A DNA stretch of 64,000 nucleotides from an uncultured Porphyromonadaceae bacterium (GTDB taxonomy: Bacteria > Bacteroidota > Bacteroidia > Bacteroidales > Muribaculaceae): positions 22,346-86,345 of the forward strand of contig CAMWMR010000008.1 of the NCBI GenBank assembly GCA_947175425.1. The letters are read 5' to 3'. Shown here piece by piece: positions 9,327 to 20,400 of this stretch; position 1 is the first letter of the stretch, and each line of letters starts with the position of its first letter. A model generated the notes under the pieces. The model was given only the letters and a program-made list of their open reading frames with translations. It did no database searches and was not told the origin of the DNA. Both the position numbers and the translations under genes were made by a program.

Positions 9327-10169
9327 TCACACCGAAGCGGAGAAAAAAACAAGAACGGGAGTAAGCCCCGTAATCCAATAGAACCAGCTGTGAACGCCTC
9401 CGCGCATGCGGAAATCCATGGGAATGCCCTTGTCGCGCATGGCAAGGAAAAAATCCACATTTCCCTGATAAAAGAAATCGTTGTCGCCGCAATCGGCATA
9501 CCAACGCACGGTTTTCAACGTCTCCACAATATCGGGCGATGCGTTCTGCACAAACAAAGCCGGATTGTTTGCAATGAGGGCTTTACCGTATTCCGGGTCG
9601 GAATTTGATATACGGCTTTGCTCGGGGCGTCCGAGAATACCGCTTATTGCAGCAGCCGTTCCATAAAAGGATGAATATTTTTGAGCATATGCAACGGCAG
9701 CCTCACCGCCCATGGATGGACCCGCAACAGCACGGTGTGTTTTATCGGCCACTGTCCGGAAAGTACTGTCAACCAACGGAATGAGTTCCTCATGAAAATA
9801 TTTTTCGTAATCGTATCCAGGCAAAGAGAAGAACCCGAGATTTTTACCAAGATTGTACTCCCCTTCCCCGGCTCCGTCGGGCATAACTATTATAAGCGGC
9901 TTCACCATTCCGGAACGTATGGCTTCATCGGCAATTTCTTTTATACGGCCTGTCTCGCGCCAGGTCTCACACGAGCCTCCGGCCTGATGAAACAGATAAA
10001 GTACGGGGTAAGAATCGGTGCCGCTTTCGTAGTCCTGAGGCAGATAAACCATAAAGTTTTTATCTTTTCCAAGAATATCGCTGTGCATTGTACAACGGCA
10101 CATCTTACCGCCTCCAATCAGCTTCCCGAAAAAAGAATCGAGTATATGCTTTGAAATCAATGTGTACAT
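9327..10169 (-). CDS. esterase-family alpha/beta hydrolase
   Basis: This is a putative esterase of the esterase-D / feruloyl-esterase-like group of alpha/beta hydrolases. The strand-turn segment [12 protein letters not shown] is followed by the nucleophile elbow GPSMGG, near residue 152. CGDNDF and GGVHSWFYW supply the likely catalytic Asp and His. No convincing signal peptide is seen, so a cytosolic location is likely. The start is uncertain: M1 at 10169, or an internal Met at 10103 or 10088 closer to the conserved part. The substrate is unknown and the neighbours (a ZIP transporter and catalase) give no hint. Confidence 0.75.
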   Translation of the reverse strand: MYTLISKHILDSFFGKLIGGGKMCRCTMHSDILGKDKNFMVYLPQDYESGTDSYPVLYLFHQAGGSCETWRETGRIKEIADEAIRSGMVKPLIIVMPDGAGEGEYNLGKNLGFFSLPGYDYEKYFHEELIPLVDSTFRTVADKTHRAVAGPSMGGEAAVAYAQKYSSFYGTAAAISGILGRPEQSRISNSDPEYGKALIANNPALFVQNASPDIVETLKTVRWYADCGDNDFFYQGNVDFFLAMRDKGIPMDFRMRGGVHSWFYWITGLTPVLVFFSASV

Positions 10170-10289
10170 TATAATTTTTCATTTACTTCCGCAAAAAACG
10201 GAATATTATATAACTAAAACATACGCCGGCTTTTTTGGTTTGAGAAAACATTTGCGGAGCCTCGGGCGTTTTCAATCCGTAAACACTAC

Positions 10290-10297
10290 TAATTTTG
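10290..10297 (+). promoter_or_regulatory. possible -7 element of katA
   Basis: TAATTTTG matches the Bacteroidetes core but ends only 11 bp before the katA ATG, and no -33 element is visible. It may be the promoter with an extremely short leader or a chance match. Confidence 0.3.
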
Positions 10298-10308
10298 AAA
10301 TTATAATT

Positions 10309-11814
10309 ATGGCTAAAAAACGACTTACCGCCGAAAACGGGCGACAAATCGCCGATAACCAAAATGTTCAGACAGCCGGACAACCCGGCCCCGCCACACT
10401 ACAGAATGTGTGGTATCTCGAAAAACTTGCTCATTTCGATCGCGAAGTGATTCCCGAACGGCGCATGCACGCCAAAGGTTCGGGCGCTTTCGGAACTTTT
10501 ACCGTTACCAACGACCTCAGCGAATTTACCCGCGCGTCCATTTTTTCACAAGTAGGAAAGCAAACTCCCTGTCTTGTGCGTTTTTCCACTGTTGCCGGTG
10601 AACGCGGCGCAGCCGATGCCGAGCGCGACATTCGCGGCTTTGCCATGAAATTCTATACCGACGAAGGCAACTGGGACCTTGTAGGTAACAATACTCCGGT
10701 GTTTTTTCTGCGCGACCCGCTTAAATTCCCCGACCTCAACCATGCCATCAAACGCGACCCTCGCACAGGCATGCGTAACCCCGCGAGCAACTGGGACTTC
10801 TGGACTCTCCTGCCCGAGGCACTGCACCAGATTACCATAACAATGTCGCCGCGAGGTATTCCGGCCTCGTTCCGCCACATGCACGGCTTCGGCAGTCATA
10901 CCTACAGCTTTATAAACAAGGATAACAAACGCACGTGGGTGAAATTCCATTTCCGCACTCTGCAGGGTATAAAGAATCTTACCGATGAGGAAGCCGAGGC
11001 AATTATAGCCACCGACCGTGAATCGCATCAGCGCGATTTATTCGAGGCCATAGAACGCGGCGATTTCCCCCGCTGGAAACTCCAGGTACAGCTAATGACC
11101 GAGGACGAAGCCCGCGAATACCACATAAATCCCTTCGACCTCACAAAAGTATGGTATCACAAAGATTTTCCCTTGCGCGATGTGGGCATACTTGAGCTCA
11201 ACCGCAATCCCGAAAACTTTTTTGCCGAAATAGAACAGGCGGCTTTCAATCCCGCCAATATTGTGGACGGCATAGGCTACTCGCCCGACAAAATGCTTCA
11301 GGGCCGTCTTTTCTCCTATGGCGACGCTCAGCGCTACCGTCTTGGAGTGAATCACAATCTCATACCGGTGAATCAGCCCAAATGCCCGGTTCACTCTTAC
11401 CACCGCGACGGACAAATGCGAACCGACGGCAATTACGGTGCCGAGTTAAGCTACGAGCCGAACAGCTACGGCGACTGGGCCGACAATCCAGCTCTTAAAG
11501 AGCCTCCCATGGCTGTAAACGGTGATATTTACGACTACGACGAACGTGAATACGATGACGACTATTATACCCAGCCCGGCAAATTATGGCGCCTGATGAG
11601 CGCGGAAGACAAAGAAGCCACATGCAAGAATACCGCCGCGCAGATGAAGGATGTGCCTCTGTTTATCAAGCAGCGACATATACGCGCGTGCCACAATGCC
11701 GACGAGGAATACGGGCGGATGCTTGCCGAGGCGCTGAAAGTCGACCTTGACGAAGCTCTGACAGCCGAAGACCCTGCTCATCCTGCATGGGATAAACGAA
11801 AACTCACCAAATAA
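10309..11814 (+). CDS. katA: catalase (monofunctional haem, small-subunit clade)
   Basis: Catalase disproportionates hydrogen peroxide in the cytosol. I start it at ATG 10309 ([12 protein letters not shown]), giving 501 residues, the usual small-subunit length; the frame is open 49 codons upstream but that part is not conserved-looking. Key features are the distal His54 in [12 protein letters not shown], the Asn in VGNNTPVFF, the [14 protein letters not shown] segment, and the proximal Tyr ligand in [14 protein letters not shown]. The gene stands alone with its own terminator. Peroxide control by OxyR is usual for Bacteroides katA, but I cannot identify an OxyR site. Confidence 0.96.
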   Translation: MAKKRLTAENGRQIADNQNVQTAGQPGPATLQNVWYLEKLAHFDREVIPERRMHAKGSGAFGTFTVTNDLSEFTRASIFSQVGKQTPCLVRFSTVAGERGAADAERDIRGFAMKFYTDEGNWDLVGNNTPVFFLRDPLKFPDLNHAIKRDPRTGMRNPASNWDFWTLLPEALHQITITMSPRGIPASFRHMHGFGSHTYSFINKDNKRTWVKFHFRTLQGIKNLTDEEAEAIIATDRESHQRDLFEAIERGDFPRWKLQVQLMTEDEAREYHINPFDLTKVWYHKDFPLRDVGILELNRNPENFFAEIEQAAFNPANIVDGIGYSPDKMLQGRLFSYGDAQRYRLGVNHNLIPVNQPKCPVHSYHRDGQMRTDGNYGAELSYEPNSYGDWADNPALKEPPMAVNGDIYDYDEREYDDDYYTQPGKLWRLMSAEDKEATCKNTAAQMKDVPLFIKQRHIRACHNADEEYGRMLAEALKVDLDEALTAEDPAHPAWDKRKLTK

Positions 11815-11820
11815 ATAACA

Positions 11821-11854
11821 GGAGGCGGTTCTTTCGAGCCGCCTCCCTTTTTTG
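11821..11854 (+). terminator. intrinsic terminator of katA
   Basis: GGAGGCGGTTC and GAGCCGCCTCC form an 11-bp stem with one G-T pair and a TTTC loop. A run of six T follows immediately. It begins 6 nt after the katA stop. Confidence 0.9.
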
Positions 11855-11855
11855 T

Positions 11856-14222
11856 TCAGATAATTACCTTTTTGTTTCCTACAATATATAAACCTTTGGG
11901 CAAATGCTCGGTTGCCATGTCAACCGGGACTTTTGAACGTATTTTTACCCCCTGAATGTTATATACATCAACGAGTCCGTTATTATCGCCTGTATTTCCC
12001 GGAATGATTTCGACAACACCGGAACTTCCGGCATCAAGTTTCCATGCTTTCAGGTCGGTTACCTTTACCGATGTTTCGGCGAATACCTCAATACCATCGG
12101 CATCCGATTCGGTGGGGAACACTCGTATTGATGTGGCCCATTTGTCGTTGACAAATATGTCCAGTATGGAATGATCGATAAAAATATTGATTTTCAGCGT
12201 GCTGCCCGCTGCAGGCTTCTCTCCGAGCGGACAGGTATAAACGCCGTCGTACACACCGCCATCGTTTATAAGGCGCGGAAGAGAGGTGAAATCGGCTGTC
12301 AAGGTTCCTGCCGACGGACTGTAATATATTTTAGCCGAAGATTTTCCCGACTTGAATATATTGAAGCCGAACTCGGAAGTACCGACTTCGAATGTGGCGC
12401 AGATTTCCACCGCGCGGCCATCCACCGGCGAAAGTTCCTGAGAACCGGCAAGTTCAAAATCGCTTTTTGCGAAAGCTGTTGATGTGCGCAGTCCTGCAAG
12501 ACCTTCGAAAGGCTTCTGCAGCAAAGTGCCGTCATCGGCCAAAGACCATTCCCTTGGCAAGGAATAACAATGCGCCCACCCGAGTTTCCAATTTGTTACC
12601 GACGGTAATTTGTCGGGAACGATTCCAAGTACTATTGTTTTGTTGTTGTATTGATAAATTGTCGGCGACAGCAGTCCGAAACCTTCGCGGGAATTCATTT
12701 CTACCGTGCGCGGCTTTGATGAAGCGGCATCGGGGACGAATTTACCATCGGCGCCAATGGAGCCTGTCCAGTATATTGTGCGTACACCTTGCGATGTTCC
12801 GAGAGGTGTTGCAGTGAACAGCCATTTTCCGTCGGGCATTTTTGTAATGTTGGGCATTTCCCAGAAAGTTCCTTCGGAAGCAGCCGATGTGGCCGAGAAA
12901 AAAGTATCGCCATTATTGCTCCACATACCCGAAAGCGGAGTATAACGGTGCAGGGTTGTTGTTCCAAGTCCGTTTTTGGATGAGCCTACAATTATATAGG
13001 CATTATCACCGCTACGGAAAAAATAGGGATCACGGAAGTCATCGGACAAACCCGAGGGACGACCGTTTATAATTGGATTGCCGGCAAACTTTGTCCAGTT
13101 GTCGAGTTCATCCGATTCAGGGATTGCCTGAGCGATACTTGCTTTGGCATAATCCACTGCAGTGTACAGAATGTTCGGTTTTCCCCCTGTAATGACTTCA
13201 TCGGAAAACACACAACCGCTCCAACAACCTTTTATATCGTACGGGGCTCCCGGAGCAAGGGCAATTTTTTCCTCACGCCAGTTGTAGAGATTCTCGCTTG
13301 AAATATGTCCCCAGTTGAGACGAGCCATATAAGGGCCGTCGGCATTCTTCTGAAAGAAGAGATGATAGCGACCGTCGGAGTAGTACATTCCATGACATTC
13401 GTTCGTCCATCCTGCTGCGGGCATTCCGTGGAAACGCGGGCGCAGCAAATCATCGGCAAAACGTGACGCAGGAATATCCAGATCGGGAGTTTTATCAGTT
13501 ACCCAACTTTGAATTTCGGCCGGAGTCTTAGCCTCGTCCCAAATAGAAATATCATCGATAAGACCATTGAACGACATGAGTTCAAACGGTCCGTTCATGC
13601 GCGATTCGGTTCCCTGCCCCATATATAGCGGTCCCTCAGCAAAACTTATACTTCCGTTAGCTTTTCCGGAACCTACCTGAATTCCGTTATTATAAAGAAC
13701 TACCGAGCGATTATCGCAATCGACAACCGCCACAAGGTTATTCCACTGATATGTGGGGAGCGGCGTATCTACCTGAACCGACACAGGCCAACCTCCCACA
13801 TAAGTTTCAAACGAATACTTGCCGTTGAAACCGATATAGAAACCGAATCCGCATTTTTTATCTTTATCAAGACTTGTTATTATGGGAGTTTTTTCCGATG
13901 TATCGGTATCAATCTGAATAATAGGATAGCAGGGAACTGCCACCCAAAGCGATACTGTGAGTTTCTTTGCATTTTCAGGGAGTATATTCCCTAATGCGGC
14001 ATTCACGCGGGAGGTGTAGCCGTCGAAGCGCAGAGCAGTACCAACAGCCCCCGGCAAATTTTCGGGCGTAAAATTGCCCTCAACCGGAAATTGGAGACCT
14101 CCGACAGTTTCGGTTATGGTTCCCGAGCGAACCTGCATGTCGAAATGAGCCACCATTTTTGCTTGCGAGCCGAGCACCGAGCAAGCCGCGAGACATGTTA
14201 GAAGCGGTTTAATGAATTTCAT
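11856..14222 (-). CDS. secreted LamG-GH32 protein (fructan-active family), atypical nucleophile motif
   Basis: This 788-residue secreted protein belongs to the fructan locus. The order is a signal peptide (1-21), a LamG-like jelly roll (about 25-245), a GH32 five-bladed propeller (about 262-560), a GH32 C-terminal beta-sandwich (about 580-735) and a tail (about 750-788). In the propeller, RDP is intact (397-399) and an acid/base Glu is present at 455 (WEMPNI). The usual WMNDPNG is replaced by WTNECHG, so Glu275 stands where the nucleophile Asp is expected. The tail, with VYNIQGVKI and LPKGLYIVGNKKV, resembles a type A sorting domain of the type IX secretion system. It follows the DUF4960 gene across a hairpin, probably in the susC operon. 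Hydrolytic activity is uncertain because of the nucleophile change. Confidence 0.85.
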   Translation of the reverse strand: MKFIKPLLTCLAACSVLGSQAKMVAHFDMQVRSGTITETVGGLQFPVEGNFTPENLPGAVGTALRFDGYTSRVNAALGNILPENAKKLTVSLWVAVPCYPIIQIDTDTSEKTPIITSLDKDKKCGFGFYIGFNGKYSFETYVGGWPVSVQVDTPLPTYQWNNLVAVVDCDNRSVVLYNNGIQVGSGKANGSISFAEGPLYMGQGTESRMNGPFELMSFNGLIDDISIWDEAKTPAEIQSWVTDKTPDLDIPASRFADDLLRPRFHGMPAAGWTNECHGMYYSDGRYHLFFQKNADGPYMARLNWGHISSENLYNWREEKIALAPGAPYDIKGCWSGCVFSDEVITGGKPNILYTAVDYAKASIAQAIPESDELDNWTKFAGNPIINGRPSGLSDDFRDPYFFRSGDNAYIIVGSSKNGLGTTTLHRYTPLSGMWSNNGDTFFSATSAASEGTFWEMPNITKMPDGKWLFTATPLGTSQGVRTIYWTGSIGADGKFVPDAASSKPRTVEMNSREGFGLLSPTIYQYNNKTIVLGIVPDKLPSVTNWKLGWAHCYSLPREWSLADDGTLLQKPFEGLAGLRTSTAFAKSDFELAGSQELSPVDGRAVEICATFEVGTSEFGFNIFKSGKSSAKIYYSPSAGTLTADFTSLPRLINDGGVYDGVYTCPLGEKPAAGSTLKINIFIDHSILDIFVNDKWATSIRVFPTESDADGIEVFAETSVKVTDLKAWKLDAGSSGVVEIIPGNTGDNNGLVDVYNIQGVKIRSKVPVDMATEHLPKGLYIVGNKKVII

Positions 14223-14244
14223 AAGCTATTTATAAGATATATTT

Positions 14245-14280
14245 CGGACTTGGCGCTTTTTTGAGGAAGCGTCAAGTCCG
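14245..14280 (-). promoter_or_regulatory. intercistronic hairpin before the LamG-GH32 gene
   Basis: CGGACTTGACGCTT on the minus strand can pair with AAGCGCCAAGTCCG (14 positions with one mismatch). It lies between the DUF4960 stop and the GH32 start. It is preceded by six T on the minus strand and not followed by a T run, so it is not a classical terminator. It may stabilise the susCD mRNA end or reduce read-through. Confidence 0.5.
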
Positions 14281-14300
14281 AAAAAACAAGTAGTTATTTA

Positions 14301-15770
14301 TTACTTGAGATAATCAAGAATATTTTTTGTTAACTGTTCAATGTTATGCTGGTAAGGATTGGGACCGGAGTTCTGATTCCACTCGTAAGCTGCGAGTCCG
14401 TTTGCAATACAACGGCCGTGTTCGGCATTGGCGTTAAACTCTACAAGGCCGGCCACACAGTGGTCGCGTACATGTCCCCATGTTGCCAGAACAAGAGAGT
14501 TGGTTGTCATTTCAAAATTCTTGATTACATCGGGATAATTGCCTTTTCCGTAGATGTTGCAATCCCACAGGCAGTTATGGTCTTCGCGTTGTCCCGGGCC
14601 GATAAGAGGCAAGTTTTCGTAGCCATAATTATTGGGGTCTTCGAGAGTGATACCTTTGAAAATTGCATGCGCGGTGCGATCGTAGAAACCCTGGTCGCTA
14701 CCATTGCGGAAGTCCCATCCGAGGTAGGGGTTTATTACCCACACATCATCACCGCTTCCTCCGTCACCGTTACCATATACAGTAGGAGCCATATTTGCGG
14801 TGACAAAACCGAGCGGAACAGTCAGCTGAGTAGCCATATTGGCAAGGTAGAGGCTGCCGCCGTTGGCAGAGTATTGGCGCAGAGCCTCGATAACCGCATT
14901 GTCGGTAATTTCAGAGGGGAGATTTTCCCATCCCATTGGCAGACCTACGCGGTCGATTTCAATCCAGATAACAGGATAGATATCGGCATCAAGTTCGGCA
15001 ATCTGCGAAGGCTGAATCAGCTCGGCATTTTCCTGAGCCACAAACCATGTTGCAGCGGCGCGTTCATCGTCGTCGGGAAGCTGCTGAATTGTCGGCGCAG
15101 TCATAAGGTATGCCATTTTAGGCTCGATATATGGAATAAGAGCGCTAATCGAAGTGCCTTTGGATGCATAATATCCATCGTATACCACTGCAACGGTATA
15201 GGTAATTTCCTTGTCCATTGGCTGTCCCTTGAGTTCGCAGGAGGTAGGACGGCCTTCTATTACAGTTGCGGCATCAACATCTCCGTCGCGAATAACCTTA
15301 ACGGCAGTTATTCCTTCTTCATCGGGAAGTGTCCAGTTCAAAGTTACTGTACGACCGTTTACATCGGCTTTAAGGCCTGTTACATTTGCCAGTTCCACGT
15401 AAGGAATTGTTGCGGTTACCGAAACGCCTTCCGATACATATCCGCCTTCGTACACCACTTTAACTGTATACAAGTACTCCTCTTCCATGGGCTGACCCAT
15501 AATTTTATGCGAAGTAACACGACCGTCGAATCTCTGCGGCGATGAGTTTCTTCCGTTGGTAATGAGTAACACACCCTCAATGTCCTGCTCTGCGGGAAGA
15601 TTCCACGAGAGGTCTACTACATAACCGTTGATATCCGCTTTAAGGTCGCTCACTTTCTGCAATGCAGGGACTTCGGGATAACCGGTAGGTTCAAAGTCGG
15701 AGCAGGCACCGAGCATGCCGCAAATAATTGCGAGCAGCATGAAGATGCTGTATGATGATATTTTTTTCAT
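14301..15770 (-). CDS. DUF4960 surface lipoprotein, probable fructan-binding protein
   Basis: The 489-residue product starts at 15770 (MKKISSYSIF). Its lipoprotein signal ends in LGAC with Cys at about 23 followed by SDFEP, which suggests surface display. Two fibronectin type III-like repeats follow (about 42-120 and 125-210); both contain DLSW or TLNW and GQPM segments. The rest, from about 215, resembles the DUF4960 domain. It lies just after susC and susD, the place occupied by the surface glycan-binding lipoprotein (BT1761) in the Bacteroides thetaiotaomicron levan locus. The role is inferred from that position. Confidence 0.8.
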   Translation of the reverse strand: MKKISSYSIFMLLAIICGMLGACSDFEPTGYPEVPALQKVSDLKADINGYVVDLSWNLPAEQDIEGVLLITNGRNSSPQRFDGRVTSHKIMGQPMEEEYLYTVKVVYEGGYVSEGVSVTATIPYVELANVTGLKADVNGRTVTLNWTLPDEEGITAVKVIRDGDVDAATVIEGRPTSCELKGQPMDKEITYTVAVVYDGYYASKGTSISALIPYIEPKMAYLMTAPTIQQLPDDDERAAATWFVAQENAELIQPSQIAELDADIYPVIWIEIDRVGLPMGWENLPSEITDNAVIEALRQYSANGGSLYLANMATQLTVPLGFVTANMAPTVYGNGDGGSGDDVWVINPYLGWDFRNGSDQGFYDRTAHAIFKGITLEDPNNYGYENLPLIGPGQREDHNCLWDCNIYGKGNYPDVIKNFEMTTNSLVLATWGHVRDHCVAGLVEFNANAEHGRCIANGLAAYEWNQNSGPNPYQHNIEQLTKNILDYLK

Positions 15771-15789
15771 TTTGCTTGGATTTTGATGT

Positions 15790-17463
15790 TTATTTATACA
15801 AGTCGCCGGCGTTATCCACCTGGTTGACAGGAATGGGGAAATAAATCTCATCGGCAGTGAGGTTTGCGCCCTGATAGTAGGATCTTATTTTGCTTTCAGA
15901 GGCGTAGTAGTTGTTCACAACTTCCACCACGTTGCCCCAGCGGACGAGGTCGAACCAACGCAGACCCTCCATGGCAAATTCCAGACGGCGCTCCATGCGT
16001 ACGGCTTTACGAGCGTAGTTCTGATTCCAGCCTGTCGCAGGATATTCGCTTACGCTATAGTTTGCGACCATCGGGTTGCAGTCGATGGGTTCATAAGCGG
16101 GATCAACCGAACGCGCGGCTTTGCGACGGACATCGTTTATGAGTGTGCGAGCTTCCTCCAGATCCTTGTTCTGTTCGATGAGAGCTTCGGCTTTCATAAG
16201 CATTACATCGGCATATCGGATGAGAATGCAATTAAGTGAAGAAGCGCCCCAGGGTACGATGCCGGGTTTCACGTAGGGCGATTCGGGGGCGGGATACGGT
16301 TTTTTACCGGAATACTGGCCGTACAGTTCGAAATTACGGCACCATTTTTCGTTATACTGATGTGAACGCCATGGCATTCCTATTCGCCCCAGGGTAAAAT
16401 CGAGACGGGGGTCTACGTTACCTTCAAAGTCGGCTTTATCGACATTCATATCGTCGGGAGCGCCGTCGAGATATGGCAAGCCGTTTTCATCGGTACGGAA
16501 AGCGTTCACAAGGTTCTGCGATGCAAGATAGAAGTCATCGCCGTTGCCATAGAGATTGCCTTCCGACCATGTGCAATTCAAACAGTTGTTGAAGTTATAC
16601 TGGTCGGGAGAGTTTGCAGAAGAGAATTGAATTGCCAGCACCGATTCGTACATGTTGTTGAATTCGGGTTTGGACATATCAAGGAAGTTGGGATAGAGAT
16701 CGTACAGTTTGCTTCCAATAACATAGCCGGCATATTTTTCGGCTTCGGCCCAGTCGGAAGTAAAGAGGTCGACACGAGCAAGCAATGCAGCCGCAACAAA
16801 CCGGTTGAAACGTCCCGGTTTTTCCTGAGTTTCAGGCAGGACTTCATAACTGTCGCGCAGGTCTTGTTTTATAAATCCTGCTATCTCCTCACGTGTATAT
16901 TGGTCGGCGCGACATTCGCTGGGATTGGCCACGGTTTCGTCGAAATAAGGGAATTTGGCGAAGATACGCAGCATATCGAAATAATAGTACGCACGGAGCG
17001 TCTTCATTTCGGCTATAAACGATTCCTTGTCGCTGTCGGAAATGGAGCTCGAAGCCATAATGCCTTTTATAGCTGTATTGCAGCGGCTTACGGAGAAATA
17101 GTTGTTACGCCATTTGAAGTTTGCCACATCGTTGTCGCTCTGCACGTTGCCGATTTCGAGCTGATGCATATATCCCTCCATAGTCACACCGTCGCCACCT
17201 TTGAGGGCATCGTCGGAACGGACATCGAACACCCAGTTGTTTATAGGACCTGCAAACGATTCGTTATTTCCGAAATAGTGATTAAGCAGGGTTGCATAGG
17301 CAGCTGTCATGAGGTCGATAGCCTCTTCGTCGCCAATCTGTTCTTCTGTGAAAACGCCTTGAGGCTTTGTGTCGAGCAAGTCATTGCACGAGCAAGTCCC
17401 GAAACCCAAGCAAAGGGCAACAGCGGCGTATAATGTATGTTTAGCAATATTATTGAGTTTCAT
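15790..17463 (-). CDS. SusD/RagB-family outer-membrane glycan-binding lipoprotein
   Basis: SusD-like proteins form the lid on the SusC transporter and bind oligosaccharides at the cell surface. The 557-residue product has a lipoprotein signal ending near CSCNDLLDT. The N-terminal DTKPQGVFTEEQI and the C-terminal RMERRLEFAMEGLRWFDLVRWG are typical family segments; the latter is the strongest signature. It lies 18 nt downstream of susC and 19 nt upstream of the DUF4960 lipoprotein. The fructan specificity is inferred from the GH32 genes and the fructokinase nearby. Confidence 0.95.
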   Translation of the reverse strand: MKLNNIAKHTLYAAVALCLGFGTCSCNDLLDTKPQGVFTEEQIGDEEAIDLMTAAYATLLNHYFGNNESFAGPINNWVFDVRSDDALKGGDGVTMEGYMHQLEIGNVQSDNDVANFKWRNNYFSVSRCNTAIKGIMASSSISDSDKESFIAEMKTLRAYYYFDMLRIFAKFPYFDETVANPSECRADQYTREEIAGFIKQDLRDSYEVLPETQEKPGRFNRFVAAALLARVDLFTSDWAEAEKYAGYVIGSKLYDLYPNFLDMSKPEFNNMYESVLAIQFSSANSPDQYNFNNCLNCTWSEGNLYGNGDDFYLASQNLVNAFRTDENGLPYLDGAPDDMNVDKADFEGNVDPRLDFTLGRIGMPWRSHQYNEKWCRNFELYGQYSGKKPYPAPESPYVKPGIVPWGASSLNCILIRYADVMLMKAEALIEQNKDLEEARTLINDVRRKAARSVDPAYEPIDCNPMVANYSVSEYPATGWNQNYARKAVRMERRLEFAMEGLRWFDLVRWGNVVEVVNNYYASESKIRSYYQGANLTADEIYFPIPVNQVDNAGDLYK

Positions 17464-17481
17464 TTTGGTAGGATATTAGAT

Positions 17482-20400
17482 TTAGAATTGAATGTTCAAA
17501 CCTACAGTGAAAGTACGGGGACGCGGATATGCGCCGTTATCGATGCGGGCACCGTATTCTCCGGGCAGAAGTTCGGGGTCGAGACCTGTGTATTTGGTGA
17601 TAGTGAAAACATTTTCGGCCTGGCCGTACACATCGAGTGCCGAAGCTCCAATCTTCTTTATAATTTTGGAGGGAAGAGTGTAGGACAGCTTGAGGTACTT
17701 CATTTTCATGTATGAACCGTTTTCCACATAGTAGGTCGAGAAACGGCTTTCGTTGTTGTCATCGGTAAGAGACAATGCCGGGATGTCGGTGTTGGTGTTG
17801 GAAGGAGTCCATGCGTTGAGAATGTCGGCACCACGGTTTGTTGCAAGGTTTCCGTAGTTCATGGAAAGGAGCTGACGTTTCATGTGATTCTGAATGTCGA
17901 AACCGAAATCGCCTGAGAAGAACATGTCAAGAGTAAAGGCTTTGTATTTGAATGCGAGATTCAGACCCATTGACAAGTCGGGGTTGGGGTCACCGATGAT
18001 ACAGCGGTCGTTGTCATCGATTACACCGTTACCGTCCAGATCGCGATACATTAGTCGGCCGGGAGCGGCACCTGTCTGGGTTGCGTGGTTTGCAACTTCG
18101 GCAGCGTTCTGGAAAATTCCGTCGCACACATATCCGTAGTAAATACCCATAGGCTGTCCGGGCATGAGACGCTGGTCGCCGCCGATGAATTTCTGGCGTG
18201 AGTTGAGAGCGACAAGTTTGTTTTTATACTGCGAAATGTTGAGCGAGCCGTTCCAGGAGAAATCGCCGTAGGATGGGCTGACATAAGCGAGAGTTACTTC
18301 CCAACCGGTGTTTTTCATGTCGCCGGTATTAAGCCACATGGCTGCGTTTTCGCCGGCAACGTCAAGAGCCGGAGGGATGGTGAGCATATCCTTGGTTTTC
18401 TTGATGTAATAGTCGGCGCTGAGGTTGAGAGCTCCGCTGAAGAACATGAAGTCCACGCCTATGTTGTTCTGATAGGTAGTTTCCCATTTCAGTTCGGGAT
18501 TGCCTGTGCCGGACAGAGTTATACCCGAAGTTGTAGAGGAGTTGGTACCGCTGATATCATAGGCACCGTTGCCGGTATTGAAGATGTATGTTGAGTAGGC
18601 GGGATATAGCGAAGGGATATTTGCATTACCGTTCTGTCCCCACGAATAACGAATCTTCATGTCGGTAAGCACGTTGTTGCGAGGGAAGAAATCTTCCTGA
18701 GTGGGACGCCATGCCACAGAGAATGCCGGGAATATACCTGCGCGGAAACCTTTGGCAAAGCGGGAGTTTTCGTCACGACGGATTGTGAACGATGCGAGAT
18801 AGCGGTCGGCATAGTTATAGTCGGCTTTTCCGAAAAGCGAGAACACCGTCCATTGTGTTTTACCTCCGCCGTTGTTTCGTGTTCCTGTACCGGCTCCAAT
18901 CTGCATGTAATCGGAATCTTCGAAAGCATAACCTTCGCGTGAGGCCGATACATCGCGGAAAGTATAGCCAATGGCTTCGGTGCCGAGGAGAACGGTAAGA
19001 TGATGTTTTTCGGCAAAAGTTTTGTTGTAGTTTGCGGTATTTGTCCAAGTCCATGTGTCTCCTTGACCGTAAACGCTGGAAACACTGTTCACATCGCCGG
19101 GATTAACCGTGCGGCCGAGAGTGTTGTTGAAATACTGGCTGTGCTCTATACCTATGTTTGTTTTGAGCGACAGTCCTTCTATCGGCTTGACTTCCAAATA
19201 TGCGTTGCCGAGTATGCGCCACGAAGCGAGGTCGTTGTCCCGGGCATTGTTTATGAGCTGAACAGGGTTGGCGAGGTCGGAAGCAATAAGTTCCAGAGGA
19301 CGTGTCCATGCTCCGTCGAGACCGCGGACCGGAAGAGCGGGATGTTGGCTCATTGCGGTGAATGGAATACCACGGTCGCCTGCTACATCCATACCACGAT
19401 TTTTCCAACGTGCAATCACGAGGTTTTCACCCACGCTGATATATTTGTTGAAATCATATCTTGAATTTACACGTGCTGAATAACGTTCGTAGAAGGTTTC
19501 CTTAATATTACCGTTTTGGTTGATATAGTTAAGCGACAGCATTACCGAACCTTTTTCGGTGTTGTTTGCTATAGATGCAGTGAGGTTATTGGTCCAGGCT
19601 GTTTGATAAACCTGATCCTGCCAGTCGGTATTAGTTGTGGGATAATTTGTATTGCCCGCCACGTACTGTTGCAGCACGGGAACTTCGCCATTGCCGTACA
19701 GCACATGCGAGGGTGCGATATTAGAGTTTTTAGACGCAGCCCAGTATGCCACGCCCCACTGGTTTGCATCGAGCATATTGTAGCGTTTGGCAATTGTCTG
19801 AGCACTTGCGGCATAATTCACATTGATAGTCATGCGGTCGCCTTTACCTTGCTTTGTAGTTATAACCACAACGCCGTTTGCGGCTCGTGAACCGTATATT
19901 GAAGCGGAAGCAGCATCTTTGAGCACCTGCATTGTTTCAATATCGCTTGGGTTGATGCAGTTAATGTTATCGGTGGGGACACCATCAATTATGTAGAGAG
20001 GGTCGTTGCTTGAATTGGCGGTAGACATACCACGCACACGTATTGAACCGGTACCGCCGGGAGCTGCATCGGGTACAACATTAACGCCGGGGAGCTTGCC
20101 TGCCATAGAGTTCATAATATTACCTGAGTTTTCGCTCAAAGGTTCCTTCATATTCATTACAGCGACAGCTCCGGTGAGATCGGCTTTGCGGACAGTCTGA
20201 TAACCCACTACAACCACTTCGTCAAGCAACTCGGAGTTTTCATCAAGCGCAATAGTCATGTGGTGCTTTGCGGGAGCTTCCGCGGGCACGTATCCGATAT
20301 ATGAAAATTTAAGAATAGCACCGTCGGGCACCGAAATTGAAAAGTTGCCATCGATGTCGGTAGTTGCTCCAATGTTTGTGGACGGACACAGGACCGATGC

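Noticed and set aside
10187..10203. TTCCG/CGGAA palindrome between the esterase and katA as an OxyR site
   Set aside because: Five-base arms around an A-run are likely by chance and do not match the OxyR contact pattern.
10162..10308. N-terminal extension of catalase
   Set aside because: The upstream codons are hydrophobic and unlike any catalase, and the conserved sequence begins at 10309.
14346..15545. Long plus-strand frame opposite the DUF4960 gene
   Set aside because: It is the antisense shadow of a well-formed lipoprotein gene with a signal peptide and repeats; the plus-strand product has no domain and odd Cys/His content.
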